Source: Acidobacteriota bacterium (lineage in GTDB: Bacteria; Acidobacteriota; Terriglobia; Acidiferrales; UBA7541). From it: 43,344 bases of DNA. The first letter of the stretch is position 1. Every line of letters starts with the position of its first letter. Both the position numbers and the translations under genes were made by a program. Of the stretch, positions 7,789-15,588 are shown in pieces. Below the pieces are notes generated by a model, which saw nothing but the letters and a program-made list of their open reading frames with translations, made no database searches and was not told the DNA's origin. The stretch lies in NCBI GenBank assembly GCA_003223215.1, contig QHYH01000126.1, positions 1-43,344 on the forward strand. Reading direction: 5' to 3'.

Positions 7789-8277
7789 TTACTTGCGCAT
7801 ACGCTTCGTGAGAGCCCGGCAAAACACGTCAACTAGTCGCTCCAGCAAATCCGGTTGTTTTCGCACGACCTCCATCACGTCCTGGTATGGCACCGGAACG
7901 GCGTCCGTCTGCTCCAGTGCTACGGCGCGATCCGGGCGGCGCGGCTCGGATGCGCAGAGTTCGCCGACAACGTCTCCACCCTTTCGCACGTCGTAGATTA
8001 ATTCGTGACCGTCGGAAGTAACCGTTCCTACTTTTACAAATCCGTCCTGCAGAAAGAAGAACGTCCGTTCCTGGTCACCCACCTCGTAAATGACCTGTTC
8101 CTTGTTGAATGTCGTCGCTTTCCGATTCGGCAGGATCGCATCGCAAAACTTGCCGCGAAAGACGGACACGAGGGCAGTAGAAAGGGCTGCCTGAGAGATG
8201 AGACCATCGAAACTAATGCCCAGGTCAGCTTCACTCTTCGTGGCAGGTTGAACCAAGCGTTGATTAGGTGATGCCAT
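7789..8277 (-). CDS. Crp/Fnr-type cyclic-nucleotide-binding protein without HTH
   Basis: A 162-residue protein covering the cNMP-binding beta-roll (NKEQVIYEVGDQERTFFFL, QDGFVKVGTV, GGDVVGELCA) and the start of the dimerisation helix (LLERLVDVFCRALTKRMRK). It then stops. Crp/Fnr regulators are normally about 220-240 residues with a C-terminal winged helix, which is missing here. The next bases are the broken cytochrome gene, so a deletion may have joined the two. The ATG at 8277 follows a G-rich GGAGGGGGG site. It may be a nonfunctional remnant, or a stand-alone sensor domain that cannot bind DNA. Confidence 0.7.
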   Translation of the reverse strand: MASPNQRLVQPATKSEADLGISFDGLISQAALSTALVSVFRGKFCDAILPNRKATTFNKEQVIYEVGDQERTFFFLQDGFVKVGTVTSDGHELIYDVRKGGDVVGELCASEPRRPDRAVALEQTDAVPVPYQDVMEVVRKQPDLLERLVDVFCRALTKRMRK

Positions 8278-8374
8278 AGCCCCCCCTCCCAATAAGCTTA
8301 TGGGCTGGCACACTGCGCTTCGCGTGATGGTACTTCCCGTGGTTCTGCCCGTCAATCGACTTCCTCCCATGCCG

Positions 8375-8729
8375 TTAGGCCGTGACCGGAGCCTGACCGT
8401 GTTGTTCGTCCATAGCCGTGAGCGATATCGGCGAATGCGCATAGGCTCCGCCCGCTCTCATTTCGGCTGCGACCCAAATCGCTTCCACAATTTCCTGCTG
8501 CGTAGCGCCATGCCGCAGCGCGGTTTTTGTGTGGCCCTGAATGCAGTATGGAGACTGAGTCACGTGCGCGACGGCAACCGCAATGAGCTGTTTGGTCTTA
8601 GCGGGCAAAGCACCGTCGGTAAAGTCCGCTTTGCTGAATGTTTGCAATGCGGCTTGGATACTGGGAGCGAGTTCGCGCCGTTTTGCTGGCAAGTTCTTTC
8701 GACGCTTCTGGATAGCTTGATTCCGACAT
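8375..8729 (-). pseudogene. Carboxymuconolactone decarboxylase/AhpD-like, 5' frameshift
   Basis: The body encodes an AhpD-like domain ([35 protein letters not shown], then [19 protein letters not shown]). The likely original start is the ATG at 8729, with AGAGGG upstream, reading [15 protein letters not shown]. One extra A in the run at 8681-8684 shifts it out of the downstream frame ([12 protein letters not shown]). As the sequence stands, the AhpD part is open only as a continuation of the transaldolase remnant. The redox motif usually reads CPYC in close relatives; here the first Cys is Ser. Peroxiredoxin-reducing or decarboxylase activity is therefore doubtful. A sequencing error in the A run is an alternative to real decay. 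Confidence 0.65.
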
Positions 8730-8840
8730 TTGTAGCCCTCTGTTTTCCCTTCAGGATTTTCTTTGCGTGCAGTGAACGAGCTCAGCAGTTTACCGTTTGG
8801 ACTTGTGCGCTTTGGCGGGTGGATAATTTCGTCCACCACG

Positions 8841-9045
8841 GGGCGGGACTTTTCCCAATCCTCCAAGAACGCGTCCGAACCGCGATCTGTCAGCGGATGC
8901 GCGAAGAACTGCTCGGACACCTTGAACGGCACCGTGGCTATATGCGAGCCCAACTTGGCGCATCGACCACGTGCATGGGGTGCCGCAGACTTGCCGCTAG
9001 TACCTGTGTTGTGAAGTTCTGTGCGCCGTAGATTTCAGACTCTTC
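8841..9045 (-). pseudogene. Transaldolase/fructose-6-P aldolase C-terminal remnant
   Basis: Reading down the minus strand from 9045, one frame gives [19 protein letters not shown]. After a one-base loss in what was probably GCGGCCAAG (now GCGCCAAG, near 8965), another frame gives [16 protein letters not shown] and [15 protein letters not shown]. Together these are the last beta-strands and C-terminal helix of the TalB/FSA family. The catalytic Lys region is absent, as is everything upstream. The frame runs on into the AhpD-like gene, creating a chimeric ORF (8953-8375). Confidence 0.7.
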
Positions 9046-9166
9046 TGCAGAATATCGCTGTGATCGAAACGCTCGCTGAGAAATCCGGCGAGTAGCATCG
9101 GGAAATGGTGATGCCTCACGCGATTTCTTGATCGCGACTTATGTCAAGTGTGAGCATTTGCTGGTT

Positions 9167-9221
9167 CCTAACACATCCTAACACGTTGACGTTACCCAGG
9201 TAAGGAGCGATCTGGTATAGT
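9167..9221 (+). promoter_or_regulatory. Candidate promoter/operator of the toxin-antitoxin pair
   Basis: A direct repeat CCTAACAC occurs at 9167-9174 and 9177-9184, one helical turn apart. It is followed by a -10-like TATAGT at 9216-9221, 20 bases before the antitoxin ATG. The best -35 at normal distance is weak (TTACCC, 9192-9197). AbrB-type antitoxins usually repress their own promoter, so the repeat is a reasonable operator candidate, but this is inference. Confidence 0.35.
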
Positions 9222-9240
9222 AAGGAACAGGGAACTTGTC

Positions 9241-9480
9241 ATGAAGAAGGCAGCGCGCATCACAAGCAAAGGACAGATTACGGTTCCGCACGAAATTCGA
9301 CGCGCACTAGGGGTTCGGCCCGGTGACAAATTGCTTTTCGAGAGGGATAGAGTGGGCGTCCGCGTCTGGCCTGTGCGAGCCAAGAGCCCATTCGAAAAAT
9401 ATCGCGGCATCGGGAGCCCGGGCATTGCCAGTGGGAAGAAGGCAGTTGTGCGATGGGTTCGCAAGCTGCGCGGACGATGA
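9241..9480 (+). CDS. vapB: AbrB/MazE/SpoVT-type antitoxin
   Basis: A 79-residue protein with the swapped-hairpin AbrB DNA-binding motif near the N-terminus (ITSKGQITVPHEIRRALGV, GDKLLFERD). The basic C-terminal half would wrap the toxin. It ends in an ATGA overlap with the PIN-domain gene, the standard arrangement for type II toxin-antitoxin pairs. It should bind and neutralise the toxin and autorepress the operon. The start at 9241 follows AGGGAAC. Confidence 0.85.
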   Translation: MKKAARITSKGQITVPHEIRRALGVRPGDKLLFERDRVGVRVWPVRAKSPFEKYRGIGSPGIASGKKAVVRWVRKLRGR

Positions 9481-9899
9481 CCACCGCGATTGACAGCAAT
9501 GTTCTCGTCGCCCTCTGGAATAAGGACGACACTCTGAACACTCAGGCTCGTTCGGCGCTTGATACCGCTTTGGATCGGGGCAGTCTAGTTGTTGCTGCGC
9601 CGGTCTTCGCGGAGCTACTCGCCGCGCCCGGTAGGTCGGAAGCCTTCCTTGATTCCTTCTGCAAAGAAACAGGCATCGCGGTGGACTGGAATCTCAATGA
9701 AGCCACCTGGCGCGCTGCGGGCCGTGCCTTCCAACAGTACGTTGCTCGCCGAAGAAAACAGCTGGACTCCGGCCCGCGCCGAATTCTTGCCGACTTCCTC
9801 ATCGGAGCTCACGCATTGCATCATGGGTTCCGGCTTCTGACCTTGGATGATCGTTTGTACCGAGCCGCTTTTCCTCGTCTTGCGGTTCTGAGCGTGTAG
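9477..9899 (+). CDS. vapC: PIN-domain ribonuclease toxin
   Basis: A 140-residue PIN protein. The acidic active-site residues are visible: Asp6 in AIDSNVLVALW, a Glu in PVFAELLAAPG, Asp in ILADFLIGAHAL, and Asp in LTLDDRLY. PIN toxins of this class cleave tRNA or rRNA. The ATG at 9477 overlaps the antitoxin stop by four bases (ATGA), indicating coupled translation; a start eight codons upstream is possible but less likely. All catalytic residues are present, so the toxin should be active unless neutralised. Confidence 0.85.
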   Translation: MTTAIDSNVLVALWNKDDTLNTQARSALDTALDRGSLVVAAPVFAELLAAPGRSEAFLDSFCKETGIAVDWNLNEATWRAAGRAFQQYVARRRKQLDSGPRRILADFLIGAHALHHGFRLLTLDDRLYRAAFPRLAVLSV

Positions 9900-10339
9900 T
9901 CCAAACACTTCCCACTGCTGAGTTCTGGATTGGTAATCCGGGAAGTCAATCGCTGCGTGCCGCTGCCTGTACTTTTCAGCGAAGGTCGAAATCTCGGGCC
10001 GGAGAAGAAACATATCGTGACCTAACGGAATCCGTCCGTAGCATTCACAAGCGCGTGGTTTACGCATGTCGTCTCCCATGGCACGACGCAACTTGCAGAC
10101 GGAGTGTGTCAACACCTTGTCGGTCGCGAAGTATCAGGGCCGGTGTGGGGGCATTTCCCGAGAGAGTCGTTCGCCAAAGAACATATCTGAACAGGGTCAC
10201 GGCTCGAACGCTTCCGCAGGCGGTCCAGAGACGCATGGGGTGCAGGTGACAGCGGCGCCTGCGTCATAAATGCGGGTTTTACTTTAATCTTAGGTACTAG
10301 CCTCCACATGGACGGCGAATAATCAGGCTCTAGCGAAAG
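9900..10339. other. Intergenic, no gene recognised
   Basis: About 440 bases between the convergent toxin gene and haem-protein gene. A minus-strand ORF enters from 10115 and runs antisense through the toxin gene; only its first part would be outside, and I recognise no family in it. No clear terminator or repeat is seen. Confidence 0.4.
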
Positions 10340-11611
10340 TCAAGGTGAGACCGTCAGGTCCCCGGCGAAATAGTCAGGCAGTCCCTTCTTGGTCTCGCGC
10401 AGGATTTCCAATACCACCTGTCGATCCGTACGCGAAAGACGTGCATACTTTGCGCCCGTCACCGCTCCCGACAGGACTAGCCATAGCCGATGGTAAACTG
10501 CGTCCTTTGCTTCAGAAGGCAACGCCTCGAATGCCTCCGAATAGATCATGTAGCTGCACGGATACCGCATCAGGTAGTGTTCGAGATCGAATTGGCGCAA
10601 CGACCGTCCGCGCTTGTCTCGCGGCCCTTCGTCGGAAAACTTCTCCACAAACCCCGATGTACCTTCGACCTTATTTAGCAGCGGCTCTTCATCGACAAAC
10701 AACATGTAGTCCACGAGGTCCTTTGCCGAGTCACCCAGACCATTCATTTTAATATCATGTGCGTTCCCATTTCGCAGAAGAAATCGCGTCTGCCAGCCGA
10801 TGCGTGTCAACAAATTCATCATGTGCATTTGGTGTTCGAAAACCATTAGCGCAACTATGTCACTATATTCGGAAAGATAGGCATTGGTATCGAACCGCCC
10901 GGCGAGTGATGCCAAGTGGAGAGTTTGATCTATCACCGGAGATTCGGGGTTGCTTCCATTGGTAACGACGGCATTGCCCATGTGCCGAATCGCGCCCGTC
11001 TTGCCCGTAACGTACCACCCACCCCAACGTTCCGACAATGGGCTGCGATGGTCGGAAACGTAGTTGCCGAGCCACGGCATCGTTGTGCCATTAGGCGCCG
11101 TGAATTGGCTACGAACCAACATGCCGGGAACATTCATCGCGTTACTGGAGTTGTGGCAGGTCAAGCAGTCGTTGTGGCGCATGAATTGCGGTTTCTCCAC
11201 AGGCGTCTGGTCCAGCACGTAGAAAATGACGCCTTGCCGAGGGTCTTGTGCGGCTACTTCGATAAAGCCACCACGGACCCAACCAATCACGACAGAATCG
11301 TTGAAAAAAAGTGTGCGTGGGTTCTGTGGGTTTATTCGTTGTGCTTGAACGCTGGTTTTTGAGAAGACCACCATCTGTGACTCGATGGGCACGCGAAGCG
11401 CATCGAGGGCCGACCGCAAGTAGCCTTGCTCGCCGTCAAATCGTAGTCGAACCTTTCCCGCCTCAATCTCACGGTTCAAGACTGCAACAGGGTCGGTGGT
11501 GGGCTGCCTGGCATACGCGATGACTGGATCGTCTGGCTCCGGGACGAAGTGGGTATCGATATCGCCGAACCCGACGACGACGCTGACCAAGGTTAGCATC
11601 CAGGCTTTCAT
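10340..11611 (-). CDS. Secreted mono-haem cytochrome c-like protein
   Basis: A 423-residue protein starting at ATG 11611 with GGAG eight bases upstream. The N-terminus (KAWMLTLVSVVVGFG) looks like a short export signal. A single haem-binding motif CLTCHNSS lies near residue 148, in a segment QFMRHNDCLTCH preceded by a GVIFYVLDQTP strand. The rest contains many His and Met residues (VFEHQMHMMNLLTRIGWQ) that could be distal ligands. Proteins of this type occur in Acidobacteriota as periplasmic haem proteins of unknown role. No peroxidase second haem site is present. Confidence 0.75.
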   Translation of the reverse strand: MKAWMLTLVSVVVGFGDIDTHFVPEPDDPVIAYARQPTTDPVAVLNREIEAGKVRLRFDGEQGYLRSALDALRVPIESQMVVFSKTSVQAQRINPQNPRTLFFNDSVVIGWVRGGFIEVAAQDPRQGVIFYVLDQTPVEKPQFMRHNDCLTCHNSSNAMNVPGMLVRSQFTAPNGTTMPWLGNYVSDHRSPLSERWGGWYVTGKTGAIRHMGNAVVTNGSNPESPVIDQTLHLASLAGRFDTNAYLSEYSDIVALMVFEHQMHMMNLLTRIGWQTRFLLRNGNAHDIKMNGLGDSAKDLVDYMLFVDEEPLLNKVEGTSGFVEKFSDEGPRDKRGRSLRQFDLEHYLMRYPCSYMIYSEAFEALPSEAKDAVYHRLWLVLSGAVTGAKYARLSRTDRQVVLEILRETKKGLPDYFAGDLTVSP

Positions 11612-11635
11612 TTCGCTTTCTCCTGCCGCAAGACG

Positions 11636-11875
11636 ATGGAGAAAAGTCAACCAGGAGTCCTCATCTCTCTTTTTATAGTGCCCCCCAGCACCCCAGTCTG
11701 GCTATGGGCCACCGTGTCTGCAGCGTTCCTCCTTGTGCTCAAATGCTACCTGCTTTTTCGGCTAAAGCGGAAAACTACTGGCGAGCGTGAGGTCGGATTC
11801 CGGAGTACACTCGTGCGTAGCGTGGGAGTTCTCATCTTGTTGCTTGAACTGCTCTCCCGCTTCTTGCACCGATGA
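11636..11875 (+). CDS. Hypothetical small membrane protein (79 aa)
   Basis: It is divergent from the haem-protein gene, and its 5' end is 24 bases from that start. It has two predicted membrane segments (PVWLWATVSAAFLLVLKCYLL and VRSVGVLILLLELLSRFL) joined by a basic loop RLKRKTTGERE. No good Shine-Dalgarno precedes the ATG at 11636; a GTG near 11678 is an alternative. The layout is plausible for a real inner-membrane protein, but the family is unknown. Confidence 0.4.
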   Translation: MEKSQPGVLISLFIVPPSTPVWLWATVSAAFLLVLKCYLLFRLKRKTTGEREVGFRSTLVRSVGVLILLLELLSRFLHR

Positions 11876-11961
11876 GGGCCATCTGCCCCTGGCTCCGCGC
11901 ATGGAATCATACGACACTCAAAATCGCCTACCGACGTAAGCTTCAGCGACGAATGGCGGCT

Positions 11962-12177
11962 TTAGGCATTCTTCCTTGCGGCTCTCACCTTCGCCCACCG
12001 CGCCCTCTGCGCTCTCGCTATTCTGGCTCTCGCGCTTGCAGACAAGCGCCGTTTCTTGCCACCCTTGACGCGACCGACGCCGTTCTTTCCGCCCAAGATT
12101 CCGATGGCTGAGTTGACACTGTTCAACTGCTTTTGTAGCTTTGACGCTTCGCTTTTCAACGCCTCCAAAATGTTCAT
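11962..12177 (-). CDS. Small basic coiled-coil protein, possibly nucleic-acid binding
   Basis: A 71-residue protein with a GGAGG site before the ATG at 12177. The N-terminal half is an amphipathic helix (ALKSEASKLQKQLNSVNSA). The C-terminal half is Lys/Arg/Ala-rich (KKRRLSASARARIARAQRA, ending RWAKVRAARK). This Arg-Ala repeat tail recurs in small proteins annotated as hypothetical in Acidobacteriota. Dimerisation through the helix and binding to DNA or RNA through the basic tail is a reasonable inference. It is transcribed divergently from the M28 peptidase gene. Confidence 0.7.
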   Translation of the reverse strand: MNILEALKSEASKLQKQLNSVNSAIGILGGKNGVGRVKGGKKRRLSASARARIARAQRARWAKVRAARKNA

Positions 12178-12422
12178 TCTGTGAACCTCCGGGGCGGGAT
12201 ACTATCACGCCTTCCCCGGTATGTGCTCGGTATTCCGAGCAAGGCACAGGTAATCGGCGGTCGCAAAAAATTTCCGGTAGCGTCCACGCCCAGATCAGGC
12301 TAGCACACGGCGCTACTGAGACAGCCCGAGGACGAACTGTTCGCGGGCTCTGGAGCGAATCGTCTCGCATTGCTGAAGCGCGCGTAGAAGCGGCTCTCTG
12401 GAAAACCTTTGAGGAGGACAAG

Positions 12423-13883
12423 ATGCGTCATCTTTCCGCGGCCATCGTTGTATTGCTGGGGTGGGTGGCAACCTGTTCGGCGCAATCGGTTACGCTCAGG
12501 CCCGACGATACAGCAAAGGCGGAGGAGGAAATCGCGAGGATCGTGGGTTATGCAATGACGCGTGGTGGCGCGTCGGCTTTCCTCGAAACGCTGACTGACA
12601 CAGTCGGAGGAAGGATCACGGGCAGCCCGGAATCCCAAGCAACAGCCGAACTCATTCTCAAGGCACTCAAAGAAGCGGGACTGAATAATGCGCACTTCGA
12701 GGAATACGAACTAGGTTCGCTCTGGCGGCATGGGCGGGCGACGGGCGAAGTGATTTCTCCCGTGCATCGCTCCCTTTACATCGGCTCGTATGGATGGGTT
12801 CCGGGGACGCCTGGCCCGATCGAAGTGCCGGTTGTGGATTTCGGGACGTTCGGCCCAGGCCGTTCGCCCTTGCCGGAGAAGGTTCAGGGCGCTGCAGTTA
12901 TCGTCGACCAGCAAAGCAGCGGCGTTTCCTCTGCGTACGCTGGATCACGCCTCATGATTGCGAGGCAAATGTCGCAGGCCGGTGCGGCGGCCATGTTCAT
13001 TGTTTCGGACAAGCCAGACCGCATGTTGTACACGTCGGCGTTTGGATTCTATCCCCGAGGACCTCTGCCAATTCTGTCCATTGCGAGAGAAGATGCAGCA
13101 CTGCTCCGGCGATTGCTGGCCAAGGGACCCGTGAAAGTACGTTTGGACATTGAAAATCCGTTTGACCGCGGCCCAGGACGCGAACGCAACGTGGTTGCAG
13201 ACATTGAGGGATGGGAAGGCCACGAGATGGTGCTGCTGACAGCACATTTCGATTCCTGGGATCCCGCACAGGGCGCCAACGATAATGGAGCAGGAGTCGC
13301 CACGGTGCTCGAAGCGGCGCGGGTTTTGAAAGCGCTCCATGTCCGTCCCAAGCACACCATTCGATTTGTGTTTTTTTCAGGTGAAGAGCAACTGGCTAAC
13401 GGTTCGCGAGCTTATGTGGAGCAGCATAAGGGGGAGCTGAACAACATTCGGGCGATGATCAACACAGACTCCGGCGCGCAGCAGCCACTGGGCTTGCAGT
13501 TAAACGGCCGCCAGGACCTGGAAAGCGCGACGAAGAAGTTGCTCAAGCCGCTTGCGCCACTAGGTGCCGACGGCGTGTCCTTGAACGCGGACTTTGACTC
13601 AGATCACGAATCCTTCATGGTGGCCGGTGTGCCGGCCTACGCCCTGCTCGTCGAACGCGGCGATTATGACGTGCGGCACCACACGATTGTGGATACGTTT
13701 GAAAGGATTCATCCAAGCCTGTTGGGAATGCATACGGCAATGATGGCGGTGATTGGCTATCAGTTCGCCAATGCTGACGAACCCCCGGGGCGGAGGCTTT
13801 CGCCTGCGGAGGTCGTAGAGCTGCTGAAGAAGACGGGGCTCGAACCGCTTTACCGGCTGGAGTATCCGGACGCAAAACCGTAA
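12423..13883 (+). CDS. Secreted M28-family metallopeptidase with PA domain
   Basis: A 486-residue protein; ATG 12423 follows GGAGGACAAG. It has a signal peptide (HLSAAIVVLLGWVATCSA), then a protease-associated domain (about residues 120-230). The M28 catalytic domain shows all di-zinc ligands: His275 (LTAHFDSW), Asp287 (ANDNGAG), Glu321-322 (SGEEQ, including the catalytic base), Asp349 (INTDSG) and His419/420 (VRHHTIVD). Family members are aminopeptidases or carboxypeptidases that trim peptides in the periplasm or outside the cell. It converges with the amidohydrolase gene. The length is normal and no defect is seen. Confidence 0.9.
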   Translation: MRHLSAAIVVLLGWVATCSAQSVTLRPDDTAKAEEEIARIVGYAMTRGGASAFLETLTDTVGGRITGSPESQATAELILKALKEAGLNNAHFEEYELGSLWRHGRATGEVISPVHRSLYIGSYGWVPGTPGPIEVPVVDFGTFGPGRSPLPEKVQGAAVIVDQQSSGVSSAYAGSRLMIARQMSQAGAAAMFIVSDKPDRMLYTSAFGFYPRGPLPILSIAREDAALLRRLLAKGPVKVRLDIENPFDRGPGRERNVVADIEGWEGHEMVLLTAHFDSWDPAQGANDNGAGVATVLEAARVLKALHVRPKHTIRFVFFSGEEQLANGSRAYVEQHKGELNNIRAMINTDSGAQQPLGLQLNGRQDLESATKKLLKPLAPLGADGVSLNADFDSDHESFMVAGVPAYALLVERGDYDVRHHTIVDTFERIHPSLLGMHTAMMAVIGYQFANADEPPGRRLSPAEVVELLKKTGLEPLYRLEYPDAKP

Positions 13884-13975
13884 CAAGGCTGTAGACTACC
13901 GGGCAGTTGTACGTTCCCGGGAAAAACCGTGTGCAGCCTTTAAGCGGAATTCGCTGCATCCGCTGGTCCAGTTCT

Positions 13976-13994
13976 CGCACCTATAATAGGTGCG
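13976..13994. repeat. Perfect 9-bp inverted repeat with TATAAT centre
   Basis: CGCACCTAT (13976-13984), a single A, then ATAGGTGCG (13986-13994). It sits between the convergent M28 and amidohydrolase genes. The centre contains TATAAT (13982-13987). It could be a protein-binding operator over a -10 element, or a tight cruciform acting at a convergent terminator; no T tract follows. Confidence 0.6.
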
Positions 13995-14009
13995 TTCACA
14001 CCATTACCT

Positions 14010-15314
14010 TCATTGCGGGCACGCGACAATTCCTCGCTCCTTGTACACTTTGCCTTCTTTCATTACGAACTCGACGTCCTCCAGCAACTTGATGTCTTTC
14101 AGCGGGTCTCCGCTTACCGCCACCATGTCCGCAGACTTTCCTGGCTTGATTGACCCGATCACATCCGAATGCCCGAGCAGGTCGGCCGCATTCGACGTCG
14201 CCGCCTGGATCGCCTGCATCGGTGTCATCCCGTACTTGACCATGAAAGCAAACTGTTTCGGACTGGTCCCGTACGGGCACACTCCCAGATCGGTGCCGAA
14301 CGCCATTTTCACCCCCGCCTGCACCGCCTTACGGAAGTTCTCTCGTTGCTTCTCGCCCAATTGGCGATCGTGTTCCAGAAAATCGACTGGGATGGTTCCC
14401 TTCCTACCCGCTTCCTGGATGCACTCTTCGTCGTAGATGTCCATGTCCAGATAGGTGCCGTTCTTCTTCGCCAGCGCGATTCCCTCGTCGTCAATCAGTG
14501 TCGCGTGCTCCACCGACGCTACACCCGCTCGAATCGCGTTCTTGATTCCCTCCGGATTGTGCGCATGCGCTTCCACCCGCAGTCCAAAATTCCGCGCTTC
14601 CTCCACGGCCGCCTGTAGTTCTTCCGGCGTGAACTCCGTGGCCTTTGGGCTGCTCCCGTGTGTCAGCACCGCTCCGGTCGAAAGCACCTTAATGTGGTCC
14701 ACCCCGTCATGCGCCAGCAGCCGTACCTTCTGCCGCACTTCCCACGGACTGTTCGCTTCCCCGTAATGCAAATCCCACGGCAGTCGGATATCGGGCGCCT
14801 GGCCGGTCATAGCTCCGGCGCCGCCCGTAATGGTGATGTAGGCCCCCGCCACATACATGCGTGGACCGATGATATCTCCTTCGGCGATTGCGTCGCGCAG
14901 CGCGACATCGTTCAGTGCCCGGTAGGTTCCCACATCCCGAACAGTCGTGAACCCGGAGTGCAGCGTTGCCCGCGCATTCGGCACCGACTCCAGCACGACT
15001 TGCGACGCCGTCTTCTTGAGCACGTTGAAAGGGTCCCCGTTCTCCAGCCCTTTGCCGTCCGCCAAGTGCGTGTGGCAGTCGATGAAACCCGGCAGCACTG
15101 TCTTGTCGGATAGATCGATAACCTTAGCCCCCGCCGGAATCGCCAAGCCCTTGCCCACGGCCTGAATCTTCCCGCCAGCAACAACGACGACCTGGTCGGT
15201 GAGGACCGTGCCGGAATCCGGATCGACCAGACGCCCTGCGCGGACCGCTGTGAGCTGCGCCGCGGCAATCGAAGGAAGAGCGCAGACTAACAAAGCCAGG
15301 ACCGCATTTTTCAT
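14010..15314 (-). CDS. Secreted amidohydrolase, imidazolonepropionase-like
   Basis: A 434-residue protein with a signal peptide (KNAVLALLVCALPSIAAAQ). Amidohydrolase-superfamily metal sites are visible: HxH in FIDCHTHLADG, a Lys in HIKVLSTGA (the likely carboxylated bridging ligand), His in VEAHAHNPEG and VEHATLIDDEG, and the Asp in AFGTDLGVCPYG. The final small beta domain (GKSADMVAVSGDPLKDI) matches the subgroup of periplasmic Xaa-Pro dipeptidase/imidazolonepropionase-like enzymes. The likely role is hydrolysis of a cyclic amide or dipeptide in the periplasm, which would suit the neighbouring peptidase. The start at 15314 gives a canonical signal sequence; the ribosome site (AGGTGA) is modest. 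Confidence 0.88.
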   Translation of the reverse strand: MKNAVLALLVCALPSIAAAQLTAVRAGRLVDPDSGTVLTDQVVVVAGGKIQAVGKGLAIPAGAKVIDLSDKTVLPGFIDCHTHLADGKGLENGDPFNVLKKTASQVVLESVPNARATLHSGFTTVRDVGTYRALNDVALRDAIAEGDIIGPRMYVAGAYITITGGAGAMTGQAPDIRLPWDLHYGEANSPWEVRQKVRLLAHDGVDHIKVLSTGAVLTHGSSPKATEFTPEELQAAVEEARNFGLRVEAHAHNPEGIKNAIRAGVASVEHATLIDDEGIALAKKNGTYLDMDIYDEECIQEAGRKGTIPVDFLEHDRQLGEKQRENFRKAVQAGVKMAFGTDLGVCPYGTSPKQFAFMVKYGMTPMQAIQAATSNAADLLGHSDVIGSIKPGKSADMVAVSGDPLKDIKLLEDVEFVMKEGKVYKERGIVACPQ

Positions 15315-15502
15315 GGCTGTCACCTACAAGTGCAAAGGATATGCCGAAGCACTGATTCACCGAAGTCAAAAGTTTGTCTCTCATCCCTGGCTTTGCACAA
15401 CCGGATCAACCGCCGCGCGGATACAAGTTCTCCGTTGCGGGGTCTGCGTCTTCGGTGAGGATTCATGGGACTTTGCAGATTTGAATTGACTTTGAATTGT
15501 TG

Positions 15503-15530
15503 TTGACAAGAGGCAGGATCGGAATAGAAT
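15503..15530 (+). promoter_or_regulatory. Sigma70-type promoter of the TonB receptor gene
   Basis: A -35 TTGACA (15503-15508) matches consensus exactly. It is followed after 16 bases by TAGAAT (15525-15530), five of six matching. Transcription would begin near 15537, about 50 bases before the start codon at 15589. The upstream possible ATG at 15529 overlaps the -10 element and can be excluded. Confidence 0.75.
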
Positions 15531-15588
15531 GCCCGATAAATCACATTTGGGAGTGACTGGGGGCACAAAAACCCACGGGGTGGGGCGT

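Noticed and set aside
15529-15588. Upstream ATG of the receptor gene at 15529
   Set aside because: It overlaps the -10 element of the promoter and would place about 20 polar residues before the signal peptide.
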